47,910 bases of DNA from Roseospira goensis. GTDB taxonomy: Bacteria > Pseudomonadota > Alphaproteobacteria > Rhodospirillales > Rhodospirillaceae. A program made the translations under genes and the position numbers. The DNA lies in the NCBI RefSeq assembly GCF_014197795.1, contig NZ_JACIGI010000027.1, positions 1 through 47,910 on the forward strand, given 5' to 3'. Positions 35,101-46,745 of the stretch are shown in pieces (positions within the stretch are counted from its first letter, which is position 1; each line of letters opens with the position of its first letter). Below the pieces are notes generated by a model. The model saw only the letters and a program-made list of their open reading frames with translations, was not told where the DNA came from and did not search any database.

Positions 35101-36555
35101 TCAGCGTCCGTCGGCCGCGTCGAAGCCGGCGCTCTCGGTGCTGCCGCGCGCCCCCAGACGGACCAGGCCGTCGGGGCCGTCGCCCGCCTCGCGGTGCCAG
35201 CGGGACCGCAGCCGGTCCAGCGCCTCCGGCAGCGGCGGCACACCGAACCGGCCGTCTCCCGCCGCCGCGAGCAGGTCGAGACGGCCCAGTTTCCCCAGGG
35301 CGTCGTCGATGTCGAAGTCGACCCGGACACCACAGGTCCCGGACAGCCACGCTTCGACCGCCGCCTTGAGGCCCGCGGCGTCCAGCGGCCGCTCGGCGCG
35401 CGCCAGATGAACGTAGGCCAGCAGCGCCTCCTTGAACTCCTGGTCCTCGGCGGTACCCAGGAGATAATCGAACACAGCCGCATTGTTGCAGACGTTGCGG
35501 TAATAAAGATTGTCGGTCAGCACCATCTGGTACTTCAGCACCTGACGCTCGAACTTGATCCACTGCCGCATCAGAAAGCCGCCCAGCCCGGCCAGCGCGC
35601 TCATCGCCGCCAGCGCCTTGGCCAAGTCCTGTTGCTCGACCGAGCCGGCCGCGGTGAAGCCGAGCCAGGCGGCGGCCACCACCATCAGCACCGACAGGGC
35701 CGGCAGGATGTTCATCAGCACCGGTACGCCCCCGGCCACCGCCGGTACGCCGAGCAACAGCTTGTCGCGCAGCCGCATGACGGCGCGGGCCCCGGGGTAG
35801 AGCATGTTGAGGTCGGCCTCGGCCACGTCCGTGAACAGCTTGAGCACGACCCGCCCTTCGAACACGCGGGTGAGCGGCCGCCCGCCGGGCGTCAGGCTCT
35901 CCGGCAGCGGCAGACGCCGGCGCGGCTCGGCGATGGAGTCGTGAAACCGGATCAGGACCACGACGTGGCGCAGCCGGATCGCCGGCACGACCCGGCGGAT
36001 CAGGCCGAAGAGGTGGCTGCGTTCGGTGCTGGCGCGGCGCCGGCCGCGGGCGAAAAAGGCGACATCGGCGTAGTGATGCCGGGGCACGCGCACCTCGGCG
36101 TCGACCTCGGCGACCGCGCGTTCCGCCCGGGTCAGGCGTTCGGGATCCACGCGAACGAAGTTGGCCTGGGCGAGGAGCCGGGACAGCCGGTCCTTGAGCC
36201 GCGCGTAGGTCGCCGGCCGGTCCTCGCTCCAGTCCAGCGCCGCGGGCGGCAGGTCGGGATTGAAGGGATGGTAGTCGTCGCGCAGGCCGGCCAAGACCTC
36301 GCGGCCCTCAATCCGGAACAGCAGCCCGAGCAGCCGGCCCAGGGCGTCGAAGGTGGCGCGGGTCTCCGGCCCGGCCCCGGACCAGAGCGCACCCAACCGC
36401 TCCACCAGCGCGCCCTGGGGGACCGGGATGAAGGTATCGGCGACGGTGTCGTCGACCGCGTCGACCGCGTCGGGCGCGACCGATGCCGTCTCGGCCCGGG
36501 CGGCGCCGACCGCCGTCCGGGCCTGTGTCTGCGGGGCTGCTATCGGCGCACCCAA
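35101..36555 (-). CDS. DUF3754-like (TMEM143-type) membrane protein
   Basis: 484 residues. The N-terminal soluble part contains RHHYADVAFFARGRRR, VVLIRFHDS and FEGRVVLKLFTDVAEADLNMLYPGARAVMRLRDKLLLGVPAVAGGVPVLMN, which resembles the DUF3754 core (K.F..IP..DLE.L.P......D......P...G). Two membrane helices follow (about 282-325), then IKFERQVLKYQMVLTDNLYYRNVCNNAAVFDYLL, a well-conserved segment of this family. Function unknown. The start is TTG 36555 with GGGGGAC upstream, since no ATG precedes the homology. Lies 25 bases after the DUF6524-like gene, so the two form an operon. Confidence 0.75.
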   Translation of the reverse strand: MGAPIAAPQTQARTAVGAARAETASVAPDAVDAVDDTVADTFIPVPQGALVERLGALWSGAGPETRATFDALGRLLGLLFRIEGREVLAGLRDDYHPFNPDLPPAALDWSEDRPATYARLKDRLSRLLAQANFVRVDPERLTRAERAVAEVDAEVRVPRHHYADVAFFARGRRRASTERSHLFGLIRRVVPAIRLRHVVVLIRFHDSIAEPRRRLPLPESLTPGGRPLTRVFEGRVVLKLFTDVAEADLNMLYPGARAVMRLRDKLLLGVPAVAGGVPVLMNILPALSVLMVVAAAWLGFTAAGSVEQQDLAKALAAMSALAGLGGFLMRQWIKFERQVLKYQMVLTDNLYYRNVCNNAAVFDYLLGTAEDQEFKEALLAYVHLARAERPLDAAGLKAAVEAWLSGTCGVRVDFDIDDALGKLGRLDLLAAAGDGRFGVPPLPEALDRLRSRWHREAGDGPDGLVRLGARGSTESAGFDAADGR

Positions 36556-36580
36556 GCGCGGGTCCCCCGAGCGGCGGACG

Positions 36581-37003
36581 TCAGGTCTCGACGTCGTCGA
36601 TATCGTACTGCCCGGTCAGACGACGCCGGATGTGCGACCAGGACAGGCCGACGGCCATGATGGTGGCGACCGCGAACAGGCCGATCCAGATCAGGATCTC
36701 ACCGGTCAACCAATCCGTGCCGGCATAGGTGACCACGGCCCAGGCCAACACCGCGAACAGGACGACGATGAGGCCGATGCCGACGGGGCCGATCGAGCGC
36801 ATGGTGGCGCGAAGGTAGATGATGAACCCGATCAGCAGGACCACCGCCAGCAGGGCCTTCAGCGGCAGGTCCTGGTCGAGCGGCGTGGTCTGGATCCAGC
36901 CCACCAGCGACCAGTCGGTGGGGTTGAACGTCGCCAGCACCAGGACCACGGCCACCAGCCAGCGGACCAGGAACCCGACGAACGTGAAACTGCTTGCTGC
37001 CAT
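36581..37003 (-). CDS. DUF6524-like small membrane protein
   Basis: 140 residues with four membrane helices (about 5-24, 45-66, 70-92, 98-121). The start FTFVGFLVRWLVAVVLVLATFNPTDWSLVGWI matches my recollection of the DUF6524 family, abundant in alphaproteobacteria and of unknown function. The C terminus is polar (SHIRRRLTGQYDIDDVET). GGAGAGGGGGAC precedes the ATG. First of two genes with the DUF3754-like protein. Confidence 0.75.
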   Translation of the reverse strand: MAASSFTFVGFLVRWLVAVVLVLATFNPTDWSLVGWIQTTPLDQDLPLKALLAVVLLIGFIIYLRATMRSIGPVGIGLIVVLFAVLAWAVVTYAGTDWLTGEILIWIGLFAVATIMAVGLSWSHIRRRLTGQYDIDDVET

Positions 37004-37123
37004 GTCCCCCTCTCCATGTTGCGGGACGGGCGACCCGGGACCGCGGTCCAGCCGCGTTCCCGGTATCGCGCGGCCCTCCCGGCGCGTCGGCCCCGACCCG
37101 GGGACCCGCGCGCGGTCGTGCGG

Positions 37124-38128
37124 CTATTCGGTGATGCGCTCGCGCGCCTCTTCCACCGCCTGCAGGGCCTTTTCCATGCCCTGTTCGGAGACCTCGGCCA
37201 GTTCATCCAGCATGGACTGGAACCAGCCGGCCGACGGCTGCAACGCCTCCAGCGGCGCCGAGCGGACGGTCTGGATCATCTCCTCCTGGTCGAGGCGCGC
37301 GTCGCTACCCTCGGGGAGCTGGTCCGGACGGCCGGTGATGTAGGCCAGCGGCGTGCAGGCGGTGACGATCTTCTCGACGCCGCGCCAGTTCAGCAGGCCC
37401 GCGCTGGTGACCTTCACCTCCAGCGGCACGTAGGCCCGCTCGCCATCCGCGAAACGCTGGCGCAGGATGGCGCGGTCGACCACCGGCACGAACGCCATCT
37501 TGGCGTCGTTCAGGCGCTCGAAGCGCGGGTTCGAGGGATCCGGGAACTGGACGAAGAACGCGACGTCGGCCTCGCCGTTGATGACGGCGTCGATGGCCTC
37601 GTCGGTGCTGCCCATGTAGTTGACCTTGTTGGCCTGGGCCAGGCCCTCCTCGAAGGTCTGGAGCAGCTTGAAGGTCTGCGCCGATCCGCTGGCCTCCGGA
37701 CCGAGCGCGAAGCGCAGACGGCGGGCATAGCCGGTCACCGCACCCCAGTTGTCGAGGCGCTCGGCGTTGGCCTCGTCCGTGACCGCATAGAGGCACTCGT
37801 TGGTGACGTCGTTGCGGATGATCGCGACCTTCTCGGCGATGGCCGGGTTCTGGGCCGACTTGTAGGCCAGAACGTCGGTCTGCGTCATGCCGATGGCGCG
37901 CGGGTTGTTCAGCACCTGTTCGATGTTCTCGCCGCTTCCGGCGCTGGTCTTGAGTTCGTAGTCAAAGAACTCGGTCTTCAGCGTCTCGAGCAACAGCGGA
38001 CCGAAGGAGCCGAAGTAGCTGCCCGACTCGCCGCCGGTGTAGATGGGGTTGGCCGCCAGGGACGGACCGGAGATCACGGCGGCCGCCATGGCGGCGCCGG
38101 CAACCCAGGATTTCGTCAGGATGGTCAT
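37124..38128 (-). CDS. TAXI-type TRAP solute-binding protein
   Basis: 334 residues. The signal peptide is about 25 residues (ending GPSLAA). The mature protein begins IYTGGESGSYFGSFGPLL, the TAXI-family ligand-loop signature (GG..G.Y...G), followed by TSAGSGENIEQVLNNPRAIGMTQTDVLAY. The family binds a small carboxylate such as glutamate or 2-oxoglutarate for a TRAP permease. No permease is next to it, so it may serve a distant transporter or a sensor. ATG 38128 follows GTGGGGGAA. The upstream 150 bases contain GT-rich short repeats. Confidence 0.8.
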   Translation of the reverse strand: MTILTKSWVAGAAMAAAVISGPSLAANPIYTGGESGSYFGSFGPLLLETLKTEFFDYELKTSAGSGENIEQVLNNPRAIGMTQTDVLAYKSAQNPAIAEKVAIIRNDVTNECLYAVTDEANAERLDNWGAVTGYARRLRFALGPEASGSAQTFKLLQTFEEGLAQANKVNYMGSTDEAIDAVINGEADVAFFVQFPDPSNPRFERLNDAKMAFVPVVDRAILRQRFADGERAYVPLEVKVTSAGLLNWRGVEKIVTACTPLAYITGRPDQLPEGSDARLDQEEMIQTVRSAPLEALQPSAGWFQSMLDELAEVSEQGMEKALQAVEEARERITE

Positions 38129-38141
38129 GATTCCCCCACTG

Positions 38142-38194
38142 TTGTGTCTGGCCGCGTGTGTGTCGTCGCGTGTGTGTCTGAGGGTGTCTGGCCG
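38142..38194. repeat. Short imperfect direct repeats upstream of the TAXI gene
   Basis: GTGTCTGGCCG occurs twice about 46 bases apart and CGCGTGTGTGTC occurs twice between them, separated by two bases. The block lies in the 5' region of the TAXI-type gene (minus strand) and could be slippage-prone. Confidence 0.5.
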
Positions 38195-38475
38195 GATCTG
38201 ATGTGTCGGTCGTCCTCCGCGGTGCGTGTGCGGCTCCGGCTCCCGCTCCTGGGCCGCCCTCTGGTGGGCGCGCCCGGCCATCGGCCGCCTCCGGTATGAT
38301 CCGCCCGAAAAAAGACCACTCCGTGGCGGGCGCGGGCCGGCGCCGTCGCCCCCCCGTCGCCCCCCTCTGTGCTCTCGTCACGCCGGGCGGCGCGGCGGCC
38401 TCCCACCGCGGCGACCGCCGAAACGGTACTCCACCCGCGCCCGGCAAGGCAACGCGAGGCGCATGACCGGGGCGC

Positions 38476-40332
38476 TCAGTCCGGACCGGGACGGCCGCGA
38501 TCGCCATGGCCGCCGGCCGGTTGGGTCGGGCCACCATACCACAGACGCGCCCCGCCGCCGGCGCCCGGCCCGGCGAGGCCGTCGATCCGCCCAAGAACCG
38601 GATCGAGCACCGCGAGCACGCGCAGCAGGGCTCGCACCTCGGGCCCCGACAGGGCCCCCGCGCCGGACGTCAGCCCGGGCAGGTCGCCGCTCTCCAGCAG
38701 GCGCATCAGGCGGCGCACCGGGTCCAGCGGCGCCGGGTACGGCGCCACCACCACCGGCTCGTCGGCCGGCAGGGCCGCGGCCTCGCGCGCCACCTGGAGC
38801 GCCTCGCGCAACCCGCCCAGCCGATCCACCAGCCCGACGTCGAGCGCATCCGCGCCGGTGAAGACGCGCCCGCCGGCCACCCGGTCCAGTTGCGCCGCCG
38901 TCAACCCGCGGGCCTCGCCGACACGCGCGGTGAAGTCCGCGTAGATGGCATCCAACCGCCGGTCGAGGGCGCGGCGCGCCGCCAGGGAGAACGGCTCGGT
39001 GAAGCTCCACATGCCGGCATTGCGCCCCTCCGACAGCCGCGCCCAGGTCAGCTCCAGATCCGCCGACAGGTCGCGGATGACCGGCTTGCCCGCCACCACC
39101 CCGATGGAGGCCGTGACCGTGCCCGGCGAGGCCAGGATCTGGTCGGCCTGCACGGCAATGAAGTAGCCGCCCGACGCGGCCGTGTTGCCCATCGAGGCGA
39201 TCACCGGCGTGCCGCGCGCCTGCGCCCGGGCGACCGCGCGGCGCACGGTGTCGGCCGCGACGTAGTCGCCGCCGGGGGTGTCGAGCCGCAGGACGATGGC
39301 GGCGACGCGTTCGTCGTCCACCGCCGCGCGGATGGCGTCCGCCACGTCCTCGGCCCGCAGTTGCGAGGCCAACCCGAAGTCCGCCGTATCCTCGCCGCCG
39401 CCGGGGACCACCATGCCGACGCCGTGCACCAGGGCGATGCGGCGCGCGTCCTCGGGCCGGCTGTCGTCGCGCCGGGCCATGTAGTCCCCGACCGCAAGGC
39501 GGGGCACCGCACCCAGCGTTTCGCGCACCGCGTCGCGGAACTCGTCCAGATAGCCGGCGCGGTCGACCAGCCCGGCCGCCACCGCCTCCTCCACCAGCAG
39601 CGGCGCCCGGTCGATGACGCGCCGCAGGTCCTCGAGCGGCACGCCCCGGGCGGCGGACACACCGGCCTGCATCTGATCGAACCAGGAGGCCACCAGGCGG
39701 CCCATGTTCTCCTCGATCTCGGGCGGGATCGACGCGTCGGTCAGGCTGGCGAAAGCACCCTTGTAGTCCTCGCGGGCCGACGCTTCGAAGGCGATGCCCC
39801 AGCGCTCCAGGGTCGCGGCCAGAAACGGCAGGTCCACCGACAGGCCGATCAGCCCGAGTTCGCCGGACGGCTGCATCCAGATCTCATCGAACGCCGAGGC
39901 CAGGTAATACGCCATCGTGCCGGAGCCACCGGCGGCCGGCATGGCGTCGGCGTACAGGTAGGTCGGCTTGCCGTTGGCGTGGAAGGCATGGACGGCGTCG
40001 CGCACCTCCTGGGCCTGCGCCAGCCCCATCTCCGGCATGCGCACGCGCGCCACCAGACCAGTGACGCGGTCGTCGGTGGCGGCCCGCTGCAAGCCCTCCA
40101 GCAGCGTTCCCAGCGACAGCTCCCGGCCGCCGCCGCCCGGCAGCCAGCCGGTGTCCGGTCCTTCCTTGATGGCCTGGTCCAGGTCCACGGTCAGGACCAT
40201 TTCGGCGGGCAGGCTCTCCGTCTGGGGGCGGAACTGGGTCACGAGCACCACGCCGGCGGCGACCACGATCACCACGACGACGCCGACGATGGCGAACAGC
40301 CAGAGGACCAGCTTGCCCAGGAAACGAAACAT
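38476..40332 (-). CDS. sppA: Signal peptide peptidase SppA, long (67K) type
   Basis: 618 residues, inner-membrane Ser/Lys peptidase that degrades cleaved signal peptides and other membrane peptides. The N-terminal helix (VLWLFAIVGVVVVIVVAAGVVLV) anchors it. There are two S49 domains: the first supplies the general base Lys191 in REDYKGAFASLTD, the second the nucleophile Ser387 in NTAASGGYF, with the conserved VVVLRLDTPGG-like strand (IVLRLDTPGGDYVAADTV). Length is that of E. coli SppA rather than the short bacillar type. AAGGGAG upstream of the ATG. Stands alone between the TAXI gene and the AhpD-like gene. Confidence 0.93.
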   Translation of the reverse strand: MFRFLGKLVLWLFAIVGVVVVIVVAAGVVLVTQFRPQTESLPAEMVLTVDLDQAIKEGPDTGWLPGGGGRELSLGTLLEGLQRAATDDRVTGLVARVRMPEMGLAQAQEVRDAVHAFHANGKPTYLYADAMPAAGGSGTMAYYLASAFDEIWMQPSGELGLIGLSVDLPFLAATLERWGIAFEASAREDYKGAFASLTDASIPPEIEENMGRLVASWFDQMQAGVSAARGVPLEDLRRVIDRAPLLVEEAVAAGLVDRAGYLDEFRDAVRETLGAVPRLAVGDYMARRDDSRPEDARRIALVHGVGMVVPGGGEDTADFGLASQLRAEDVADAIRAAVDDERVAAIVLRLDTPGGDYVAADTVRRAVARAQARGTPVIASMGNTAASGGYFIAVQADQILASPGTVTASIGVVAGKPVIRDLSADLELTWARLSEGRNAGMWSFTEPFSLAARRALDRRLDAIYADFTARVGEARGLTAAQLDRVAGGRVFTGADALDVGLVDRLGGLREALQVAREAAALPADEPVVVAPYPAPLDPVRRLMRLLESGDLPGLTSGAGALSGPEVRALLRVLAVLDPVLGRIDGLAGPGAGGGARLWYGGPTQPAGGHGDRGRPGPD

Positions 40333-40398
40333 GCCGCGGCGGCTCCCTTGACGAGGCCCGGCCGGCGACGCCGCTGGCGCGCCGCCGGCCGCACCGAC

Positions 40399-40971
40399 TC
40401 AGCGGTTCATGGCGTGGTATTCGGCGTTGGGGATCATCTCGGTGCCGTGCGCCATGCGGTTGGTGTAGTTGAAGAATGCGGCGACATCACAAATGTCGAA
40501 GATGTCGTCGTCGCTGAACCCGACGTCCCGCAGGCGCTGGCGCGCGGCCTCGTCGATCTCCAGCGGGGCCAGGGTCAGCGTCCACGCGAAATCCAGCATC
40601 GCACGCTGGCGCGGCGGCAAGTCGGCCACACGATAGTTCATGACCAGCATCTCGCCAAGCTGCGGGTCGTCCGACAGCGCCCGCACCGCCTGACCGTGGG
40701 CGACCAGACAATAATAGCAGTGGTTGGCACAGCTCACCACGACCGCGATCATCTCGCGTTCGAGCTTGGACAGCCCCGACTCGCCCAGCATCAGCGTGTT
40801 GTAGAACCGGCCGAAGGCCCGCAGCTTGTCCGGATTGCCGGTGTAGGCCCGCAGCACGTTCGGCACCAGCCCGAGCTTTTCGGTGCAGGTCTCGAAGTAG
40901 CCCTGCAGGTCGGGCGCGTCGGTGCAACGGTCGGGAATGTCGAGGCGGGTGACGTGATCGGGCTGGGGCAT
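40399..40971 (-). CDS. AhpD-like / carboxymuconolactone decarboxylase family protein (peroxidase-related)
   Basis: 190 residues, all-helical. The catalytic motif is CANHCYYCLVAHGQAV: a Cys-x-x-Cys pair with a following His, as in AhpD alkylhydroperoxidases and the uncharacterised peroxidase-related enzymes. YNTLMLGESGLSKLEREMIAVVVS just before it is typical. The C terminus FFNYTNRMAHGTEM is also family-typical. ATG 40971 is set by GGAGG at 6-base spacing; the frame opens earlier. No peroxiredoxin partner nearby. Confidence 0.88.
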   Translation of the reverse strand: MPQPDHVTRLDIPDRCTDAPDLQGYFETCTEKLGLVPNVLRAYTGNPDKLRAFGRFYNTLMLGESGLSKLEREMIAVVVSCANHCYYCLVAHGQAVRALSDDPQLGEMLVMNYRVADLPPRQRAMLDFAWTLTLAPLEIDEAARQRLRDVGFSDDDIFDICDVAAFFNYTNRMAHGTEMIPNAEYHAMNR

Positions 40972-41097
40972 CGGGTCCTCCGGGTGTGACGGGGTGACGC
41001 CGGACGGCCGGACCGCAGGTGTCAATGCGATCCGTCAATCAGCCGCCCGTGGCGCCGGCAGTTTACCCGAAGTGGCGATCCATCCAAGCCCCGCCCG

Positions 41098-41529
41098 TCA
41101 CCCGTGCGACGGCTCCATCTGCAGGACGATGCGTCCGTCCTCGGTGAGCGCAAAGCCGTCAACCCAGGTGATTTCCCAGGGATGGCCGTCCGGATCGGCG
41201 AAGTAGGCCGTGACGCCGCCCCACGGCATGGTGCGGGGCGGCTTCAGAACGGTGGCGCCGGCGGCAACGGCGGCGTCGAGGCGGACCGGAACCTCCTCCG
41301 GCGTGGCCACGTTGAACGCCAGGGTGACGCCGCCGGGGCGGGCGTCGGTCAGGCCGGTGTCCTCCGCCAGGGCGGTGCGGCCGTACAGGCTCAGAACCAC
41401 ACCGCCGCCGTCGAGGAAGGCGACTCCTTCCTCGTTCGTGGGCGCCGTGCGAAGGCCGAGCGCCTCGTAGAAGGCGCACGACCGCGCCACATCGGCGACG
41501 GCCAGGGTGATGAGACTGATGGCGACCAT
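41098..41529 (-). CDS. VOC-family (glyoxalase-like) protein
   Basis: 143 residues with two beta-alpha-beta-beta-beta modules of the vicinal oxygen chelate fold: SLITLAVADVARSCAFYEALGL ... VVLSLYGR and VTLAFNVATPEEVPVRLDAAVAAGA ... YFADPDGHPWEITW. The DPDGHPWE motif supplies the C-terminal metal-ligand Glu. Substrate unknown; many relatives are uncharacterised. GGAGGAG lies 6 bases before the ATG. Single gene. Confidence 0.88.
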   Translation of the reverse strand: MVAISLITLAVADVARSCAFYEALGLRTAPTNEEGVAFLDGGGVVLSLYGRTALAEDTGLTDARPGGVTLAFNVATPEEVPVRLDAAVAAGATVLKPPRTMPWGGVTAYFADPDGHPWEITWVDGFALTEDGRIVLQMEPSHG

Positions 41530-41631
41530 GGGGACTCCTCCGATGCGACGGTGTCGGGGGACGCCGCCGGGACTGGCGTCCGACGCACGGGGGCATCGCC
41601 CCGCGCCCCACCGCTCGTATCGGATCCCCCC

Positions 41632-42060
41632 TCAGTCCGCCACCACGTTCTTGACCCGGACCACCTCGTTGGCGATGGCCTCGCGCACGCTGGACAGCGC
41701 GTGCTCCAGTTCCTCGATGCGCTCGCGCATGAAGCGCATCTCCTCCACCTCGGCCTTGGTCGGCGGCGCCGTCGCCCCCGACGCGGCCAGGGCGGTCGCC
41801 ACGTAGCGCGCCCGCAGGTTGGCGACCCGCCGCGCCAGGTCCAGCACCTCCACCGGGTCGACATCGCCGACGTACTTGGTGATGGCGTGCTTGGTCTGCT
41901 CCTCCAGCACGTGGGCGAGGTGACGGTTGAACTGTTTGGTCGTGAGGCGGCCCTCGGGCAGCGGATCCATCTCGGGCATGGCGTCCTCGCGGGGGCGGGC
42001 CGAGCCGGAGCGGCGGGCCTCGCGCAGCTTGCTGAGATCGGCGAACGGGGTCACGGACAT
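41632..42060 (-). CDS. Conserved hypothetical helical protein
   Basis: 142 residues from ATG 42060 (GGAGAG upstream). The N terminus is basic and polar (FADLSKLREARRSGSARPRE); the remainder is helical, with two amphipathic segments (TTKQFNRHLAHVLEEQTKHAITKYVGDVDPVEVLDLARRVANLRARYVA and EVEEMRFMRERIEELEHALSSVREAIANEV), the second with coiled-coil heptads. I do not recognise the family. It is divergent from dprA across a 312-base gap. Confidence 0.7.
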   Translation of the reverse strand: MSVTPFADLSKLREARRSGSARPREDAMPEMDPLPEGRLTTKQFNRHLAHVLEEQTKHAITKYVGDVDPVEVLDLARRVANLRARYVATALAASGATAPPTKAEVEEMRFMRERIEELEHALSSVREAIANEVVRVKNVVAD

Positions 42061-42372
42061 GGCTTGGGCTCTCCGCACGGCGAGAGGGGTTGGCAGTCCG
42101 CGAAGCAACCAACGTGCCAGCGGCCCGGCCCGGGACTCGGCCCCTGCGCCCCGGGCGGCCGCGGCCGCATCGGCAAGTCCTGCCGGGCCGGCGCACGCCA
42201 CCCGGGCAGCCCCTGCCGCACCGCCCTCCGGCGTCCTCAGCGCGGATCGCGACACACCGACATCCCGCCCCAAGCCCAGTTTGTCGCAATCGGCTGCATC
42301 ATACCGGGAGCCAACGCGGGATAAACACCGAAAACGTTTGAGTGCGGGGGGCGGCTGCGGCACGATGGCCCC
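42061..42372. other. 312-base divergent intergenic region before dprA
   Basis: No plausible gene. GC-rich up to about 42240, then a more A+T-rich stretch (TTTGTCGCAATCGG ... GGGATAAACACCGAAAACG, 42278-42340) probably holds the dprA promoter, but no hexamer pair with good spacing is convincing. Confidence 0.4.
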
Positions 42373-43515
42373 ATGTGCTCCCTCCAGACCGTGCCCGCCA
42401 TGGCCCTCAGCGACACCGACCGGCGCGACTGGCTGCGCCTCATCCGCAGCGAGAACGTCGGGCCGATCACCTTCCACCGGCTGCTGCGACAGTATGGCAG
42501 CGCGGCGGCGGCGCTGGAGGCCCTGCCCGCGCTGGCCCGGCGCGGCGGCCGCACCCGGCCGCTGCGGGTCTGCTCCCGCGCGGCGGCGGAGCGCGAACTG
42601 GCGGCCCTGGCGCGCGCCGGCGTCCAGGTGCTGGCGCACGGCGACTCCGGCTATCCGCGCGCCCTGGCCCCGCTGGAAGACAGCCCGCCGCTGCTGTTCG
42701 CGGTCGGATCCGCGTCCCTGCTGGAGCGCCGCGCCGTGGCCATCGTGGGCGCCCGCAACGCCTCGCTGAACGGCCGCAAGCTGGCCCACCGGCTGGCGCA
42801 GGACCTGGCGCGGGCCGACCTGCTGGTGGTGTCCGGTCTGGCCCGGGGAATCGACACCGCGGCCCACCAAGGGGCGCTCGCCGGCGGCACGGCCGCGGTG
42901 CTGGCGGGCGGGGTGGACGTGGTCTATCCGCCGGAGAACCAGAGCCTGTACGACGCGCTTGTCGACCGCGGCGTGGTGCTGTCCGAGATGCCGCTGGGCG
43001 AGGCGCCGCAGGCGCGCCACTTTCCGCGCCGCAACCGCATCATCTCCGGCATCGCCCTGGGCGTGGTGGTGGTGGAGGCGGCGGCGCGCTCGGGCTCGCT
43101 CATCACCGCGCGCCTCGCCGCCGAGCAGGGCCGCGAGGTGTTCGCGGTCCCCGGCTCGCCGCTGGATCCCCGGGCCGCCGGTCCGAACCGGCTGCTGCGC
43201 GAGGGGGCCACGCTGACGGAGACCGCCGACGACGTGCTGCGCGGCCTGGCCGACCTGCTGCGCGCGCCGCTGGCCGAGCCGGAGGCGGCCCAATTCCGCG
43301 TCGGCGCGGCGCAACCGGTGTCCGACGCCGAGGCCGACGCCGCCCGCGCGGTGGTTCTCGTCGCGCTCGGTCCCGCCCCGGTCACGGTTGACGAACTCAT
43401 CCGCGGCTGCCAATTGTCCGTATCCGTCGTTGCGACCGTGCTGTTGGAGCTGGAACTGGCGGGGCGTCTGGAACGCCTGCCAGGGGGTAGGGTCGCGCTG
43501 TTGACGGGACCCTGA
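42373..43515 (+). CDS. dprA: DNA-processing protein DprA
   Basis: 380 residues. An N-terminal SAM-like domain (LSDTDRRDWLRLIRSENVGPITFHRLLRQYG) precedes the Rossmann core with VAIVGARNASLNGRKLAHRLAQDLA, VVSGLARGIDTAAHQGAL, the NRIISGIALGVVVVEAAARSGSLITARLAAEQGREVFAVPGSPLD segment and a C-terminal winged helix (about 315-375). DprA loads RecA on incoming single-stranded DNA in natural transformation. An internal ATG at 42400 (MALSDTD) is an equally good start since neither has a clear ribosome site. Followed 62 bases later by topA, the usual neighbour. Confidence 0.95.
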   Translation: MCSLQTVPAMALSDTDRRDWLRLIRSENVGPITFHRLLRQYGSAAAALEALPALARRGGRTRPLRVCSRAAAERELAALARAGVQVLAHGDSGYPRALAPLEDSPPLLFAVGSASLLERRAVAIVGARNASLNGRKLAHRLAQDLARADLLVVSGLARGIDTAAHQGALAGGTAAVLAGGVDVVYPPENQSLYDALVDRGVVLSEMPLGEAPQARHFPRRNRIISGIALGVVVVEAAARSGSLITARLAAEQGREVFAVPGSPLDPRAAGPNRLLREGATLTETADDVLRGLADLLRAPLAEPEAAQFRVGAAQPVSDAEADAARAVVLVALGPAPVTVDELIRGCQLSVSVVATVLLELELAGRLERLPGGRVALLTGP

Positions 43516-43577
43516 TCCGCCCGCCTGGCCCCGGCGGCGGAATCGCATCCGCACAGGACGAAAGGCGTTCGCGGCTC

Positions 43578-46394
<2,817 letters not shown>

Positions 46395-46745
46395 GATCCG
46401 ACAAGACCGACCGGCGCCTTCAGGCTTCATCCGACGGGCCGGGGCCGCCACCTCGAGCGTGTCAACGGTGGCCGTGCCCCATACGGGGAAAACCGTTGGG
46501 GCTTTACAACGAAACCCCAGAGTCCATCGGACCAGTTGACGACCGGGGCTGCCATGTCCCAAGATCGGATTTACGCCTTTCGTAGGAGAGGACGTTCTTT
46601 CGGGTATCGCCTATGACCATCGGCGCAATTGCCTGAAGGGCACCGACGCCGTCATGAAGTCTGACAACACGGCATCGGAACGACCCGCAAAGGCGGGCGT
46701 TAGGGAGGGACGGCACGCGCACCGCGACGCTCGGGGGACTGTGGC
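46395..46745. other. 351-base intergenic region between topA and the STAS gene
   Basis: No credible gene on either strand. It is lower in GC than the flanking genes around 46480-46680. A possible imperfect hairpin (GGGGCTTT ... AAACCCC, about 46497-46517) may end topA transcription, and an unrecognised promoter for the STAS gene must lie here. Confidence 0.4.

Noticed and set aside
38142-38194. CRISPR array
   Set aside because: Repeats are 11-12 bases, imperfect, nested and without spacers of regular length.
38506-40989. 827-codon plus-strand frame opposite sppA
   Set aside because: Shadow of sppA with no recognisable domain and implausible composition.
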